Assembly: GCF_007827695.1 (NCBI RefSeq)
Contig: NZ_VITA01000002.1
Location: 372,001 to 436,000, forward strand
From: Sinorhizobium medicae
GTDB lineage: Bacteria > Pseudomonadota > Alphaproteobacteria > Rhizobiales > Rhizobiaceae
DNA length: 64,000 bases
Reading direction: 5' to 3'
The position numbers were made by a program, and so were the translations under genes. The notes beneath the pieces are model-generated. The model was not told the origin of the DNA and searched no databases. It saw only the letters and a list, made by a program, of their open reading frames with translations. This document shows, in pieces, positions 62,717 through 64,000 of the stretch (positions within the stretch are counted from its first letter, which is position 1; every line of letters begins with the position of its first letter).

Positions 62717-63300
62717 TCGTTGACCACATGTTTGAGGCCGGCGCGGAAATAATCATAGCCGGTGTAGAGCGTGATGGCCGCTGCAAGCCACAGGAGCAGA
62801 ATACCCGCTTCCGTTACGTAGGGCACGATCTTATCGCCCGCGGGTCCCGCGAGGAGGAAAGCAATTGCGACCATCTGAATCGTCGTCTTCCATTTGGCGA
62901 TCCGCGTCACCGGGACGCTGACCTTGAGGGCCGCGAGATATTCGCGAAGCCCCGAAACCAGGATCTCGCGGCACAGAATGATGATGGCGGCCCAGATCGA
63001 CCAACCGGCGATTGTCCCGTCGGCGGCCACGAGCAGCAGGATCGACGCGACCAGCAGCTTGTCGGCGATCGGGTCGAGCATACGGCCGATATTGGAGGTC
63101 TGCTTCCATATACGGGCAAGATAGCCGTCGAAGAAGTCCGTGATCGAGGCCGTGACGAACAGGACGAGGGCGACCCAGCGCGCAAAGTCGGAACTGTGAA
63201 GCCGACCCTCGACGAAGAAGCAGAAGACGATCAGCGGCACGATCAGGATACGGAAATAAGTCAGCAGATTCGGGATGCTATAGGCGATTGGCGTTGGCAT
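62713..63300 (-). CDS. pgsA: CDP-diacylglycerol-glycerol-3-phosphate phosphatidyltransferase
   Basis: First step of phosphatidylglycerol and cardiolipin synthesis. It has 195 residues and about six membrane segments. The CDP-alcohol transferase motif is complete: DFFDGYLAR, eight residues, Gly, then Asp and Asp in GRMLDPIAD. The ATG at 63300 gives the family start; a GTG at 63321 would add seven residues. It leads the pgsA-moaD-moaE unit downstream of uvrC. Confidence 0.93.
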   Translation of the reverse strand: MPTPIAYSIPNLLTYFRILIVPLIVFCFFVEGRLHSSDFARWVALVLFVTASITDFFDGYLARIWKQTSNIGRMLDPIADKLLVASILLLVAADGTIAGWSIWAAIIILCREILVSGLREYLAALKVSVPVTRIAKWKTTIQMVAIAFLLAGPAGDKIVPYVTEAGILLLWLAAAITLYTGYDYFRAGLKHVVNE

Positions 63301-63377
63301 GGATTCGGTTTCTCTGGACACGACAGTCCCTCATTTCCCGCGATCTGGGGTCATCGGCGCGATCGAATTTAGTGGTC

Positions 63378-63425
63378 GAAGCGGGATGCGGGCGGAAATG
63401 CCGAACGCGTTTCCTCATCCCCTCC
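63378..63425. repeat. GAGC-type palindromic element, copy 4
   Basis: Starts GAAGCGGGATGCGGGCGGAA and ends TTTCCTCATCCCCTCC. It shares the plan and much of the 5' half of the other copies, but its arms pair less well. It lies in the 252-base gap between uvrC and pgsA. Confidence 0.55.
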
Positions 63426-63552
63426 GGGTTCAGCAGTACAGAATGACTTTGCGACCATAAGGTCAACAGATCATTGCGTCACGCCTGTCATATTTGGCGG
63501 ATTTCGCCTGAACGCAGTCTGAACCGCACCGCTTTCTTTTGCGGTACGGTCG

Positions 63553-64000
63553 TCATTTGGCGGCGTCCTCGTGGAAATGTTCATAGACGATACGCGCTAC
63601 CGTTTCTGAGATGCCGCTTACCGACATCAGGTCGTTGATACCGGCGCGGGAAACAGCCTTCGCAGTTCCAAAATGGGTGAGGAGCGCGCGTTTGCGCGTC
63701 GGCCCGATTCCGGCGATCTCGTCGAGCGGGTTCCGGACCATTTCCTTCTTTCGGCGCGCCCGGTGCGAACCGATGGCGAAACGGTGCGCCTCGTCGCGCA
63801 GCCTCTGGATGAAGTAGAGGACGGGGTCGCGCGGCGGCAGCGTGAAGCCTTCCCGGCCCGAAGCGAAGAAGCGCTCCCGGCCGGCGTCTCGGTCGACCCC
63901 TTTGGCGACGCCGATCGCCGTCACGCAATCCTCGATTCCGAGTTCCCCGAGAATGGTGCGAACGGCGGTCATCTGGCCCTGGCCGCCGTCGATCAGGATG
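63553..64000 (-). CDS. uvrC: excinuclease ABC subunit C, C-terminal part
   Basis: Partial at the window end; the minus-strand frame stays open to 64000, where it begins [10 protein letters not shown]. The visible 148 or so residues include the RNase H-like nuclease end with [23 protein letters not shown] and a helix-hairpin-helix DNA-binding end ([13 protein letters not shown], then [19 protein letters not shown]). UvrC makes both incisions in nucleotide-excision repair. Confidence 0.95.
   Translation of the reverse strand, partial: ILIDGGQGQMTAVRTILGELGIEDCVTAIGVAKGVDRDAGRERFFASGREGFTLPPRDPVLYFIQRLRDEAHRFAIGSHRARRKKEMVRNPLDEIAGIGPTRKRALLTHFGTAKAVSRAGINDLMSVSGISETVARIVYEHFHEDAAK

Noticed and set aside
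1-64000. Prophage, insertion sequence, CRISPR array or genomic island
   Set aside because: No transposase, integrase, direct-repeat array, tRNA-linked attachment site or abrupt base-composition change was seen. The 27.7-38.6 kb locus looks accessory in content but keeps the same codon style as its neighbours.

Overview
The window is a piece of the main chromosome of an alphaproteobacterium of the Rhizobiaceae, most likely Sinorhizobium/Ensifer. This rests on the high GC content, on gene orders I know from that group (psd-pssA; alr-radA-cvpA-purF; rpsF-rpsR-DUF2232-rplI; fabD-fabG-acpP-fabF-mltG; lptF-lptG-lptD-surA-pdxA-rsmA; moaE-moaD-pgsA-uvrC), and on rhizobial-type intergenic palindromes near 58.2-58.5, 60.9 and 63.4 kb. 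No sequence search was run, so the species is not fixed. I saw no rRNA, tRNA, CRISPR, transposase or phage gene. About 66 protein genes are supported; the first (LysM protein) and last (uvrC) run off the ends.

Layout. 1-4.7 kb: LysM protein, Atm1-type ABC exporter, then psd and pssA for phosphatidylethanolamine synthesis. 4.9-10.6 kb (minus): alr, radA, cvpA, purF and a short-chain dehydrogenase. 10.7-12.6 kb: AraC-type regulator and AzlCD amino-acid exporter. 12.7-14.2 kb: dnaB. 14.5-17.6 kb: MarR regulator with an EmrB/EmrA-type efflux pair. 17.7-20.2 kb (minus): ribosomal operon rpsF-rpsR-DUF2232-rplI. 20.5-22 kb: Cys-rich copper-storage-like protein and an aldo/keto reductase. 22.3-27.6 kb: fatty-acid synthesis block ending in mltG.

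27.7-38.6 kb is the main accessory-looking metabolic locus. A minus-strand operon encodes an M20 amidohydrolase, an amidohydrolase-3 enzyme, a CobW/COG0523 GTPase and a ThDP decarboxylase resembling 2-ketoarginine decarboxylase. It is divergent from a LysR regulator and a four-gene polyamine-type ABC importer. Together they look like uptake and stepwise breakdown of an amide or guanidino compound whose identity the sequence does not give.

38.8-49.8 kb returns to housekeeping: yicC and gmk, then on the minus strand the envelope-assembly operon lptF-lptG-lptD-surA-pdxA-rsmA, then pepA and holC. 50.3-54.8 kb holds a galactose dehydrogenase-like enzyme, a GNAT protein, an ABC-F ATPase and a small secreted protein. 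At 55.1-57.8 kb one gene joins an adenylation domain, a carrier-protein domain and an integral-membrane acyltransferase, a one-polypeptide arrangement reminiscent of the Dlt pathway; it is the most unusual gene in the window. The rest holds DinB-like, GST, ndk, lipoprotein, CGNR-type regulator, an orphan LivH-like permease, moaE, moaD, pgsA and the uvrC 3' end, with mosaic palindromic repeats in the gaps.
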